From Priapulus caudatus (lineage: Eukaryota; Priapulida; Priapulimorpha; Priapulimorphida; Priapulidae), in assembly GCF_000485595.1 (NCBI RefSeq), contig NW_014577285.1, positions 71,495 to 135,494 of the forward strand: a stretch of DNA of 64,000 nucleotides, given 5' to 3'. Position 1 is the stretch's first letter. Each line of letters opens with the position of its first letter. The notes under the pieces were generated by a model. That model was not told the DNA's origin. It made no database searches and worked only from the letters and a program-made list of their open reading frames with translations. The translations under genes were made by a program, and so were the position numbers. Shown here one piece after another: positions 1 to 13,900 of this stretch.

Positions 1-55
<55 letters not shown>

Positions 56-274
56 ACGCCTTTAGTTCATCATACGTTGCAAGGCATTTTTAGGCAAAAA
101 CGTTGCACAAAGTAAGTGTTACCTTATTATTATTCTATAGGAAAATGATGCGATATTAATTAACTGTTTGACAAATTTCGCAAGTATATAAGCAGGTAAT
201 TGGGAAGAAAACAATAATAATAGTGAACCATATTATCTGAATATTACACTGGAACAGTATACACTATATACTGT

Positions 275-314
<40 letters not shown>

Positions 315-2383
315 CCAGTTGCTTTGAGGTATATCATCAGGCGTTATTATTTTGCAAATATTCATGGTATGGACCACCACTATTATTATTAACAAATCAT
401 TCTAAGAGTACGGCCATGCTAGGAAAGAGGACGGAGATACGATAGGCATCACAAGAAACGACGAAACAATACGACGACAATTCTAGCACGAAATTTATAC
501 AGGGATAGAAAGTTAAGAGAAAGGTGTTAAAAGATCGACACGTAACATTTATATATCACCCAGAATCTGTATCACCACTACTTATGAGGCTCGTGTTGGT
601 AGTTCTTGTCAGATTTCTAGTCCGACTCGAGTAGGCCTAATGCCCAATAACGGGCGACTTTCAAGCACTGCTGTTTGGACACTCGCGATGGCGCATGTCA
701 GGTCAGGCATATAACATCAAATACGACTGTGTATTTCCATATTCGGTTGTAGGCGTTCTGCCGATTTGAATCGCCGTAAATCCACGAGTGCGCAGTTTAA
801 GACGGCAGCACAGGTTTACCCATACAAGCAAAATTTGCGCCCTCGGCTTTCACGTCGTGTGTCAATATAAGCACATAGTGTTACCCTATGTGCGCGTCAG
901 TCGCGTCTTAGTCACTAGAACTCAGTCCGACAATAATATTGTCTATAGCGCAAACCGGACTTTTGTGAGACTCGTAGGCTTCGGGTATCATAGGATTTGA
1001 TTAGGAAGACCAGGCTATAGGATTTACAATGTGAGCTTATACGAGTTTGTGACCACGTAGGAAAATGTAAATGTTGTTTGTATATATGTAAAAAGATCAG
1101 CGAAAAGAGGGTAAGAAGTAAGTATATATATGTATAAAATTATATCTATGCAATAATTATTGTGACAATGTATAATACTGGCTTGGTTTATAGAATAATA
1201 TGGCGACGAATGTATATGACAATGTTATGTAGATGATTGAGTAAAATCATGTGACAGGTTAGTTGGACCGTCTTGGAAAGGTAGTGACCGCGGGTACAGT
1301 CATGCATGTATCGTGTTAGATCATGAGGAGGAGTTGACATCGGTCACTGACTGCTGGAAACCAGACCCAACTGCGATATATAAAAACTGCCACGTGAGGT
1401 CTGACTACCAGACTTACATTCACCCTTCGCCTGGGGACTCACAAAATTATTCCCGTCGTTCTGCCAAGAGCGCAACATTTTGTTTGAAGGAATAGCTGGC
1501 TGAATGCAAGATCAATGCAAAGGGGTTCTACGAAAGAATGGCTTGTAGCAAGATGAATACAGTGCAAAATCATAAATAAAATGTGGAAAGACCAAAAGAT
1601 CGCTAGAGAAGCACTCGAATCGCCGGACATTGTCATCAGACGGAATACGTGAAAGCCCGACTGTCCTGTTCAGTGAGTGGAGGTGAATCAAGGAAAAGGT
1701 CCGAACTGACAAGGAAACGATGAGGAATGGAACGAGCGATGTTCCGAAATCAGAACCAGAATAGGATAGTAGACCTTTCACCGTATTTGCTAGCTAACAG
1801 AAGCTCTATGTACGAAAATGTACGCAGCAAACAGACAAATACATCTGAACACATCTGGCAGCACGTATAACGCGTAAGGCTACTAACAATGCTACGTATC
1901 TATACTAATAAAACAAAAAAATAATTAAAATAAACCCATCTACGATAAAGTGCTCTAGCATACGTACACACTACGCTATACGTACTTGGGAATACGAACC
2001 GAAGTACAAAGCGTAGCATTTCATTAATTTTAGCACGACTAAACAAAAAAGATCCTACTTCCATGTTGTACAAGCAAGTTGCCAATATCCGCTTACGTGA
2101 CGATCTAATATACTTCATGCAAGCACTCGCGCGGGATGAACAGAAAACGTCTATAATAACGGGTGATATATCTGCATGCTTAATAACATATACTTGATAC
2201 TAACGGATGTACAATAAGACGCATGCACGTGCGTTTTTCCCGTCTGGGCACTGCACTCAATATTATGATGTTATATGTATTGGTCTACAGTCCATATTAA
2301 GGTGCCGTATTTCAGACATAACTATGTCAAGTCAACAAGTGATACAAGCTGTGTATGAAATATAATGAGAACTGCTGCGCTAC
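1..2383 (-). other. Start of a long twitchin intron; no exon seen
   Basis: Positions 1-52 are (TA)n and about 279-312 are (TA)n. I looked for the missing second half of Ig10 (a DxGxYxC motif on the minus strand) and did not find it, so the intron probably runs out of the window. Confidence 0.5.
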
Positions 2384-2523
2384 CTCTAGGAGTACGCCAT
2401 CTTTGTACCACGTAACCTGAGCACGTTTGTCTGATACGCTACACTCTAGTATGGCTGTCAGTTTTTCGTCAATATCAAGCCGCTTTGGCAGCAACTTGGT
2501 AAAGAAAAATTTCGGGTCCGGCT
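2384..2523 (-). CDS. unc-22: Twitchin exon: Ig10, first half (last exon in window)
   Basis: Acceptor ATCTTTCAG, donor GTAGCGC. Codes [20 protein letters not shown], then AILECSV (core Cys) and [11 protein letters not shown]. Ends at phase 0; the second half of this Ig must lie beyond the left edge. Confidence 0.9.
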
Positions 2524-5428
2524 CTGAAAGATCAGAAGAGATAGAGTCGTAGATTAAGCTGTAATGATAATAACAAACGACCGATTACCCTAACACCAAT
2601 ACGTATTGAAACCTTGTGTAATACACCCAACCTAACACTCTCGTAAACACCATACAGCTTAAGTGTACCTTCGACGCTGAGATAGGCAATGGACTCGCAT
2701 TTGTTGATCTTCAGTGAGTAGATGCCACCGTCGTCGACAGTGGGTTTTCTCACGACCAGGATGTAGTTGTCTCCCACAATTTCTATGTGATACTTCCTTC
2801 CAGGAAAGATCTCCTGCCTGTCCTTGAACCACTGGACCTGCGCGCGTCATGAAATAGATACATATAAACGCGAGAAGGACGTCAGGTGAGGGCTGCGACA
2901 ATGCGTTGCGTGCCAGATAAAAAAAAAGGAATGACGCGTCTCGCTGTTAAGCCCGCCGCACACTCTGTGGAACTTGCTGCGCCACTAGTGTGCTGCTAGT
3001 GTGCCACTAGTGTACTCTAGTGTGCTGCACACAACGTGGCGCAGCAAGTTCCACAGCGTGTGCGGTGGGCTTTACTTGCTGACGAAGTAAGTGCGCAGTA
3101 ATTGATGTCATTGGACTTATATGACAGTATGTAATGCGAGGACGGCATATAGTCCACTATTCGACTATCTGCTGTTTTATTTTATGATGTCGATGTCCCA
3201 ATGAGCGTTTCTGTTAATAGAACTCAACTGTTATTAACAGATATTATGGCTATAGACGTTCACGCTGTGCATGCCTCACGGCAACGCGTATTATTGTAAA
3301 AATTCGCAAAGTAAATGATATGAAATAACAAACGTTTCACGTTTGCTATTTCTTTTAATATGCTACTATTTTATAAAATATTGTTATTTCGTAATATTTT
3401 TCTTTTCTGTATTTTTTACTGTATAAAAGTAAATGCATGCGCATCTCTACCATGTCGAAATCATTGCGCAATAAAAATGCTTACCCTCTGATCAGGTTTA
3501 CAGAAAATGGCGTCCATCCTCACACTTTTTGTCTTGCCCTCTTTGGCATTCGAATCATGTAGCTCCTTCAGGAACATTAGCTTCGACTGCAATGACCAAT
3601 ACACGTGTGTTAGCGAGAGGAGTGATTTTCACAACAGCTGGTATTTTGCACATACCTCCAATTATCGGCGAGTTCCAAGCAAAAGCGACCGCAGACGGCA
3701 TCTTTAGAATCTCCGACAACTAAGTACAACACAACACACTCAACCACGCAAGCGTCCACCACATTGATAAAGAAAAGGACTCAGTCCACCGCGAGATACG
3801 GAGCTCATCACTCACACGTATTTACGCCAAGGCACGTAAGGAATATTGCTCACATCGTCAAACATACAGGCGCACAACTACTATCAAACGCACGAATCAC
3901 TTACGTACCCATTGACCAAACACGCACGCTTGTTCTGACATATGTAAGCCCGTAGTGCAAAAATTACTAAAAAATAAAACCATGACTTTTCCAGCTAGGT
4001 GAGTGCGAGTAAGTATAGAGATCGGATTGTGCCGAAGCGAAGCCAAATCCATAACTAAAAGCAGTCGGAGGTGAATAAAACCCAACGAGCAGAACAATAC
4101 AGATTATGACACCAGAAAAAAATAACGAAGAGAACCTAAGTAACGAAGCGATACGATGGAGAGACTAACTTGATAAAGACATATGAATAAACACACACAT
4201 ATACAGATAGATAGGTATATATATATACAGATAGAGAAAGAGAAAGAGAAAGGGCGCTGTTTTCTTTAATGTCAGGGTGCTTTCCACTCATGTTCGGACC
4301 ATGTGGAACTCGTGACGGCATCCAGTTGGTCTTTTATGTGATCAATTTTAACCCGTTTATTTTCAGGCACGATTTCTTTTTAATAGAAAGTTTAATAGTG
4401 AAGTATTGCTTATCGTATGATATAATTGAGTACATTACGAGATATCAGGATGAGGCAATTGAAGAAAAATTATCACATAGTCATACAGCGGGTTTAAGTA
4501 AGGAAACAGCCAAGAAAATTGGTATAACATTCCTGAGATAGAGAAACAAGGTAAATATAGTTATTGGAATTAATTAACATCTGCAAGCCGTAGCGACAAA
4601 GAATAATGTTAACTAAATACAATATCTTATTATAATCTGCAAGAATAAATAGACAGATAGACTCTGAGTTAATCATACATTTATAATAGCATGAATAGGA
4701 GGATTAGATTAGAGATGTGTGTAAAGAGAAGAAGAAGAAGGTGCTAATTGTTACGGCCTTCGAAATGGAAAAAGTATGGTTTTATGTCAGCACACTCGAC
4801 TTAAACTAATGAGTATGCTTTGATATGAAAATCACTTCCATTACAGCCACCTGGTGCCGTATGGGATCATCATCGACGACGCAGCGACTTAACAGAAGTT
4901 TTATATCAAAGATAGTCGTTCACAAAACTTGCCTTGATCTATACCATACCATACATATCACAGGAATGTGCGAAAATGGTTACGAACATTGAGAATTGAT
5001 AGAACTCGTGCTATTACATCGCCCCTGTGTTCTTAGTATCGTCGTATTTAAATGCTTGGACCTTTGATATCGTCGCGTACTTTTATCGCGTTACGCCATT
5101 ATCTAAAGTTTGTCTCGATCTAATTTGATCGATGTATCTATGCGCTACAATCAAGAAATGCGGTAAAAGCATTGTCTGCGCCTACGCATTAGACCTTTTT
5201 GTCTTCCAGCATATAAAGGGACAGGATATGGCATTAAACCCTACATCGCAGAGAAAATATCTTGCGTGATATAAATACACATACGCGCATGCGCAGTGCG
5301 TGTCTTCTCACCAGCGAACCGCCACTATGAATATGTGTCTACCGATATCAATGAGATGACACGTATATAATATAATATGGGCTATATGCTTCGTAATGAA
5401 TCATAGCAGAATACCATCATGCGCGCGC

Positions 5429-5489
<61 letters not shown>

Positions 5490-7879
5490 CGTGCTAATGT
5501 ATTCGTATTTGCCTCATAATAAATATCTGAATTGCTGAGCTGCGAGCCTATAAGGAGCGATACTACGAGGATATAAATGGTATGAGATCGCGAACAAGTT
5601 TCGACACTGGTGACCTGGGTCCTCTGCCGCGCCTTCAGAATGGGCCAGCCGGGAATGAGGTCAGCAAGAGATGAACGGCGTTTGAAGCGTCTGGTGGTCC
5701 GTGCCCTCGCCGCGTAGTCGTCGTCGTTGTTACATAGTCGCTATATGCGGGCAGGCAAACGGCATGCTCAGACACATCAATACACGGCAGATGCGAGTGT
5801 CTGGCCGAGTCGGCTCGTCACGGTGACCCTGCCTGCTCGGCACAGACGCCGCGCATGCGCAGTGCGTGTCTTCTCGCCAGCGAACCGTGACTATGAATTA
5901 TGCGTCCACCGATGTCAGTGAGACCACACGTGAGCTATGTTCGGATTAGTAGAATACACGTACCAGTCCCGTGATGGCGAAGAAATGTGACCAGTAGACA
6001 ATAATTGGTTAGGATGATATAGAATATCTGGCAAGCTACGCGACTGACTGTGAAGATTAGTGAGCTGGGGCGCTTAGATGGCGAGCGAATCGATAATATC
6101 CAGTGAGAAGGACACAGACATCACCGAACTTCATCGGCTGGTGAAAGCGTGGAGAAATTGTATAATAGAGATGCGATAAACAAGAGGACGATATCAACGT
6201 CTTTAGAGTAGATGTCCTTTGAGATGCAATCGAATGAGATATGTGACCCCGGGAGTGACGCGTTCTCGTAGACAGATGACACATGTACATCGCATGCGCA
6301 TACATCTAAACCTAGACCTAGACGAGACACCCCGAGCAGGCAGCCCCAGAAGCAGGTCGCTGTGCAGCCAACGAAACTGGCAGTTGATGACAGCACCAAA
6401 AACCACGCACGATTATAATATCGGCATCACTCAACTAATGGGAATGAGACGAATAACGTCACTTTGTGACATTTGCTGTTGCTATCACGGCAAAGCAATG
6501 GCGTGAGAGGGCGCCAGCCCGAGAGCAGTAGGTACTAGACGTAAGATGATGGGTAAAATTGCGTACTAATAATGTATCCACCATTCATCACCACTTCTAC
6601 TTAACACAGGGATACGATCACTCCATTCATTCAACATTAGTCACTCGGCATAAAAGAAACAGGACGAACAAACACACATACACGTACACATCGTAAATAA
6701 CGTATTAATGATAAAAAATACTGTTTAAATTTAGGCATAGATATAGTCACACCGTGCTGTTTAATCAGTAACTTTATGAAATTCGTTAATACCAAAGGCA
6801 AAATTTGGTAGCGTTTAGTCACACATTGACCAGATATAAGAAACGTAAGTAACGAACACACGACGAAAGAAATATTATAATAAAATATTATAATTGAATA
6901 TATTTTATATGCAATATAATATAAAATAAATATAAAATAAAACGGATAGGTTAATGTTATAATATCGATACATAAGTAGGGGGCGTTGGGTAGTAAGTAC
7001 TTACATCCTGGACGTGGTATGGTCAACGAACGTGCCATGTCCAATGAGCAGCATTGGGATATATAGGGAAGCAATGCATGTGGAAAAAGTCAAAACACAT
7101 ATCTAGATTATGTAAAGGTGAGACAACACAGTGTGAATGGCACACAGTCCAATTATAACCAAGAATGCACATGAACGTGTCTGTATATTCTTGCTTATAC
7201 AGCATGAAAAACTGCATACAGATCGGGCCCCGCTCATATTGACGGACAATAAGTAAGAATTTTAATATTCAAATATATATATACATATATTATACAACGT
7301 CTACTTTAACGTCGTACCAATTTCCATCAAGTTGTTCATAACTGAATTTGCGTTAATTCAATTATCTACCTATCATTCATTTACGCTTTAGTGAATTTGT
7401 TAAGCTTTACATAGTCACCAAACATCACAAAATTGTGCCCAAATAAATTTTTATGAGTACTCGAGTACAATATATTTGCATGGCTCCAATTTTCTGCTGT
7501 TCATGACGATTGATGAGCGTCTAAGATAAATAGCGATAAATATGGCCATCCGCAAGTTTTCCATGCCAAACCTGTACATGCAACATTGTATAATTGTTGG
7601 TTAGATTCAAGGAAATGGTCGCCTTATGCAATTGCACCATGCCCCGTGTGCATAGATAACTATTTAACGCCAAATGCTGAGAAGTCAAACATGGGGTGAT
7701 CGACTTGCAGATATATTGATATGGTCGTTAAATACGCGCAGAAATTAGTAGATTTTATCACGATGGGCAGATGCAATTACCTAAAACGGTGTGGGCAAGG
7801 TGTTTTCCTCCCGAACAATATCATTAGTAAACATAACTTTAGTGGTTTGGGTTAGGGTACCGCTAGGTTACTGCTGCCC

Positions 7880-7934
<55 letters not shown>

Positions 7935-10900
7935 AATGGGCAAGGGAAAGAGAATGCTTCCAATAACACCGCGCCAGGAACGTTAGCTGAGGGAAAGCGG
8001 GCAATGGAGAGTAGAATAAACACCCATTGCATCCCAAAACTATATGCCAACAATTGAGAATCGACTGGCATGCAGTATATGGACATAAAAGTGTGCTATA
8101 TGTCCTAATCCTTAGATAGACCGGCCGTTTCATTATTCAGCGTAGATTTGTTATAAATTCAACTTCATCAGCGTCTATTCAATAAGTGGTCCGCAACTAC
8201 TATATCAACATGTTATGTACATCTCGAAGGGCAATCTTTTATTTGTCGAAAGAATAATTAATTCCCACAATACGCAATTAATTTATACTTGTTTTTATTT
8301 TATTTTAATAGAACTGGAAAGAGCGCATTCCTACGGCAAATAGCACCGTGCACAAGGATTTATCTAGTGGGCGATTAATTTGACGATGTGAGGTATTTAT
8401 TTATATTAACCAGGCACGCACTGCAAAGGTTAGAACTACAAACTAACAAGCGCCAAACTCTATCCAATTCTGCGCACGTACACACGCTCACTCTGCTTCA
8501 CGCCTGCGGGGTGAAAGTCTGCTAAATAATAAGAAACTATATATGTCACGTACGTCTCCTTCGCCCCTCTTATGCCTGCCGACCTTCTTCAGCTCCACCT
8601 TCGGGATCTCTACCTGCGAGGGCCGCCTCTCACCACCCTCGCCGACCTTTAGATTCGCGTCGACTGCTGCCATCTGTGCAAGCTCCCATTCCTCATACTC
8701 CCGATGCTTAAGCATGCTACGGAAGTCCATACCTCCTTCACCTGATGCAATGAGAGAACAGACGCGCACAGGTCATACATGAAGTAAATATATAGAGGGA
8801 TTGGTGGCGAATTTGTCATGATATATTCTAGTGCAAACGGATTAAACAGTAGAAGACAGTACGTTTCCTGTTCGGAGTTACTATTGTCCCAGGTAAAACA
8901 CGTAGGAATCAACCTTACCCTTGTCACTCAATCTCTTGTTGAAAAGTTGCTTGTGCAGGCTAACTAATTTGTAGATATAGATATAGATACACGAAGATTT
9001 GGAGTGAATTGTCTATGTGATATATTATTTACAGCTGCAAATGGTTAAACGTATTTTCAGAACTTACACTCAATCATCAATTTAAACTTTTCGGATGCCT
9101 CGCCGGCAGGGTTGTCGAGTTTAACCATGTAGTAACCATCGTCAGTGCTTCTCGTTTTCCTCACTTGCATTGTAATGGTGTTCGTATTCTCTGCAAACGG
9201 AAAATAAAACAAACTATACCGAAAAATGTAACCACCGGCTTATGTCTGCGGCCTTGCTGCAAGTTATCGCCCGATGCAGGTTAAAGCTACATCGCAATGT
9301 CTATGGCATTTATCGACCTTACCTTCGATGTAGTAAGCGTATCTCATGCTGGGGAACAATTCTCTGGATCCTTTGTACCACCTAACTCTGGGCACGGGGT
9401 TACCTCCGATCTGTACTGGGATCTCAGCAACATGCTCTGCGGAAATGCAAAATACACGCTTCTGTATTTATCGACAATAAACAGATTGATTTTACATTTA
9501 AGTGTCATTCATTGATCCGCAGTTCAAAACATCTCCATAGAAATCGAATTCAGGTGTAATCGAAAAATTCGTTTTCGTCTTTACGTTTAGCTTAAATTGT
9601 AAGCATTCCAATATTACGTTCCGCGGTTATCTGTACTAAGCAATGCACGTCACCATATACTAAACCGACGCTTAATTCTCACAACTGTGACCTCCATACC
9701 ATCCCATCGCGCACACGTACTTTCTTTCGTGACGTAGTTCAGCGGCTTCTCCACAAAATATGGCGCCGTCATTTCGTTGCCAAGGGGCTTGAGCTGTTTG
9801 TCCGTGTCGGGCTCGTCGTGATATTTGTGCTTGCACATCTCCGTATTGGTCTCCTTCAGCATGCCGGACTTCTTTCTGTCGATGCCGATGGAGCTGCGGC
9901 GACGTCCGCCGAACGAGGCACGTCGGCCGGCTTCCTCGTCCACCGAGAGCGAGTCCTTACGGGAGTCGTGCACTGATTTGCCGTCATCAGCTGAGACGAG
10001 AATGGCGACACGTTAACCACTTCTGGTTTACATCTTATTCGTGCAGTGCAGTGAAACGAGGTACGGTCTGAGAGAATGGCGAACATCAAGGGTAACGTGT
10101 GAACTTCGCAATCGCTATAGCCGAGGTCACTGCTACTCCCGCCCGTATTACGATGCACCACGTCTGTTCCTACACTCGCCTGCTTAAACTCGCACTTAAC
10201 ATTTATTCTGAAGTAGTGTTTGACATTCATTTTGAAGTAGTGTATTATGCGATGAGTTTATCTCTGTATTATTCCGGCATATGCCGCTGTAACAGGTGCA
10301 ATAATTATTATGCACCCTCTGGAACCTATCTCCCTGTTATGCCCGGACTATAGTCTATGTATGTTCATCAGTCTCGATGACGTCTTGTTTAACGCTTACG
10401 TACCAGTGATCCTGATGTCGACGGATGGTTTCTTGCCTCTACCCTTCTTGGGGCCGACGTCTTCGTATTCTGGTGCAGCCTTGCCGGCGACTGGTTTGCC
10501 CTTCTTGGATTTCAATTGCTTTGTATAATAGAACCAGGATAATGTTAGATGGAGCGGATCTATATTCTGTATCACATTATCTTGTCTTTCTAAGACCCAG
10601 AAACACAACAGAAACATAGCTAGCAATTATGAATATGAAATGTGCTTGCAGTCACCGTGCACGCATGTTAGGGTCAACATGTCGTAATATACAAGAGCGT
10701 GAATGGCAGCTTCCTAAAAGTGCACTAGTATCATCATAGAAGGCATGGCACGGTTGAAATCAAGATACCTATACCTATTGCTTATATGATACTATTTTCC
10801 CGTTAATATTTAGAATAATACAAAAACATTAACTTAATGCGATATAATAAAATCAGGTTGGGGACGGATGGTTTAAAAAGGAAAAAGAATTGAAGTAACG

Positions 10901-13900
10901 ATCCTTCATGAGCACTTGTGCATTAACCAACATCTGTGCAATCGAACTAATATTTTCTGTGGTTGACTACCAGTACGTGGCAATGTAAAAACCGAGCAAG
11001 CCCCTGTGGTGAGGATCACTATAACACAGCCAAACGCACGCACAGCAATCATATGTCACAGAATAGTTTCAACCACGGCACACTGGCTCTAACTAGCAAG
11101 CTTTTGTCCCAGATGACTTTGAAGGCCATACATCACAAATTAATATATATATATATATATATATGCCAGGATACGACAGAACGGAACAAATCTAAGAAAA
11201 ATAAATATTTACTAATTTTAGGAACATAGCAAGAGTTATAGGCATGGCAATGTATGACCTTAGCAAATGTCACCCAGTCAAAAAGCAGTATGCATCGGTG
11301 GTACTCACCAACCACAAGACATCACAGTAATGTCAGGTAGATCACATGTGGTCAGGTTGTCGGGTGACAAGGTGAAATAGAAGTCAATAAAATAATAAGC
11401 AATTGTGACATAATGACTAATATAGCATTAAAGCGGAATGGATTAACTAAAAAGAATTTAATAACTTTAGCTTGGTGTAAGTAGATTGGCCAGCATGCAT
11501 ATAGCTGATCATTTTGGAATAAAACTTCAAATGTTTATTTCAAACTATCGTATTTTAATGATTCAACTTTCAAATATTTAAAATAATATAATGGCAAATG
11601 TTCAAGATAATTTAAAATAATAAATGAAAAAGGTTGATATTTTATAGTAAATGAAAAACAGGATAAATTATAATAATTACGAGTATTTACGAAGAAAACA
11701 TTATATGAGAAAGTATAGTCTTTATTCAACGTTTATATTTAAATCTTATACTGCAACGATAAAAAATATAAGCGTCTATATTTATATATATTTATATAGT
11801 CCAATCTATTTATACAAATTAGGTTGTTACAAACCTCTGCCTCATCCTCGGGCTATATACCATTCCAGGTCAGTTGAACGTTAGTTAATGTAAAAGAAAA
11901 CAGAAATGTATTGAGTGCGCGAAAATATATGTTAATGCAAATAATAAATGTAAACATAGCGAAACATTTATAAAATGTTAATAGGTCTATTATGTGGGGC
12001 AAAATGCGCAGGATAGGATTTAATAACTAGTAACATGTAAATCCTACGTTGTGAAGAGATCTACCAATCGTACTCTCTCTCTCTCTCTCTCTCTCTCTCG
12101 CAACCTCTCTTTCAATCTCTCTTTCTCTCTCTCTCATTCTTCTTTCTCTCCCTCTATCTCTCTCTCGCTCTCTCTCGCTCTCTTTGGTCCTCCTCTCCCG
12201 TCTTTCTTTTTCCAATTTCTTTCTCCTATTTGCGTCAGTTCATGATATATATTCACGATTCTGCCACATTTTTAACATTTAAACATTTGACGAGACACTC
12301 CTTAACCGCACATAAATGCTGCAACCTAATAAGTAGTGCACAAATTGAAAATCCATTCGGTGCTACTTTATAGTGCTATTCCGCTAATCTATTCATTCCG
12401 GATCCGCTTCATGAACATAGGAAATGTACCCGTAACAGAACCTGCAATTCGTTATCTCTTGAGCATAAACTCACGTGGAATGGCGAGGTAAAAGTTGTGC
12501 TAAACGTGGGAATTGACTTGTAATATTTGATACGAATAGACATCATTCTGTATACGCACTTTTTTCAACATACCCCGGAAATAAATCATGACATTAAAAG
12601 CCAACCCCATCAAGCCGTACATTCGAAATACCGTATACACAGAAATTAAACAACTTACCCGTTTTTTCAAGCCTTCGGGACCGGCATGTTCATATTCGTC
12701 AAGCTCAACCTGAAATCACGACTAAAATGTGTCAAGCGTTTGCCGCACAGGAGTTTTCGAAATGGATTCATTAACAAAGGTACAGTTGTGAGTAATACTA
12801 ATGTCCACATAACATAACAAAAGAATATACAAGCAAATACGCCCGTTCAGAGAAAACATATACATTACATTAAAACGTATAAGAATTAAGTATGTCGCGC
12901 AGTATTTCAGAATATTTCTACCTGAATTGCTATCGGAGCCGAAAAGTATTAAATGGGTTAAAAATACACTTGAACTGCATATCGTAGAGTGCTAGAGACT
13001 AAACAAAAGGAAGAGGGTTAAACCAGTGAACCAACAAACATATATCCGAATTGTACCATATAGAGTATGGTTGATTTTTAATACCTCCAGTTAATGTTGT
13101 TATTTTCAGCACTTCCCACCTAGGTAATATTCGGTTTTAAACGTTATTAAAAAACGCATACCTGATCGAGTAATTGATTTTACTGCCTTCTGTTATAAAA
13201 TAGCAGGAAGCGTGTATTCAGCGAACAATTCTGATAAAATTGTTTGCTGTTTTTTTTTGCAAGTATAACTGTCGTTTACTTGGAACACAATTCCAAACGA
13301 AACGCAATGCGATAAATCCATGTCAAAAACTAACTACATTTCAGTGTAAGCATTTCAACATCTAATGTTGGTGGTTTGTTTTGAAGTTATAACCCTAACT
13401 GCAGTTGGTGGTAAAAATCAAGCATATAATCAGGAGTTAATAAAGACAAATTTGTCTTTATTAACTCTTGATATAATGTACATCTTAAACTTCAGATACA
13501 TGCTCGTTAGTATTATTAATAAATAACACATTTAGAAACTAAAATAATCGAAATTAACTATACGATACGAAAATAAGCAGAGATTAACTAACTGCAAGGC
13601 ATGTGAATAACAGCCACGGGTGATAAAATAAACCGAAATGCAGAAATGTGCTGGCAATAATAGACGAACGATGGTCGAACGCATACGAAGAATGAGTAGA
13701 AAAAATGCACAACTGCACACGATGTCAGTGAAACAGTGGTAGATATGGGTGACACGAGTATGTAAATGAGCCGCGCCAGGTGATGACAACGAGCAGCGGC
13801 TCTCGCTCCGATCAGCGCACATGTCTAAGCAGACGATCTGGGCTTGTCGGACATATAGAGGGCGCTCCATCGAGGACACCGCAAAGCACGGCGAGACGAT

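Larger units (their letters stand above)
3587..8553 (-). other. Large twitchin intron before Ig9
   Basis: 5 kb intron. It holds a (GT)n tract at 5431-5488, a pair of 80-bp direct repeats (5285 and 5851) and TA/GT tracts at 7.88-7.94 kb. I found no further exon, and phase 0 on both sides needs none. Confidence 0.5.
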
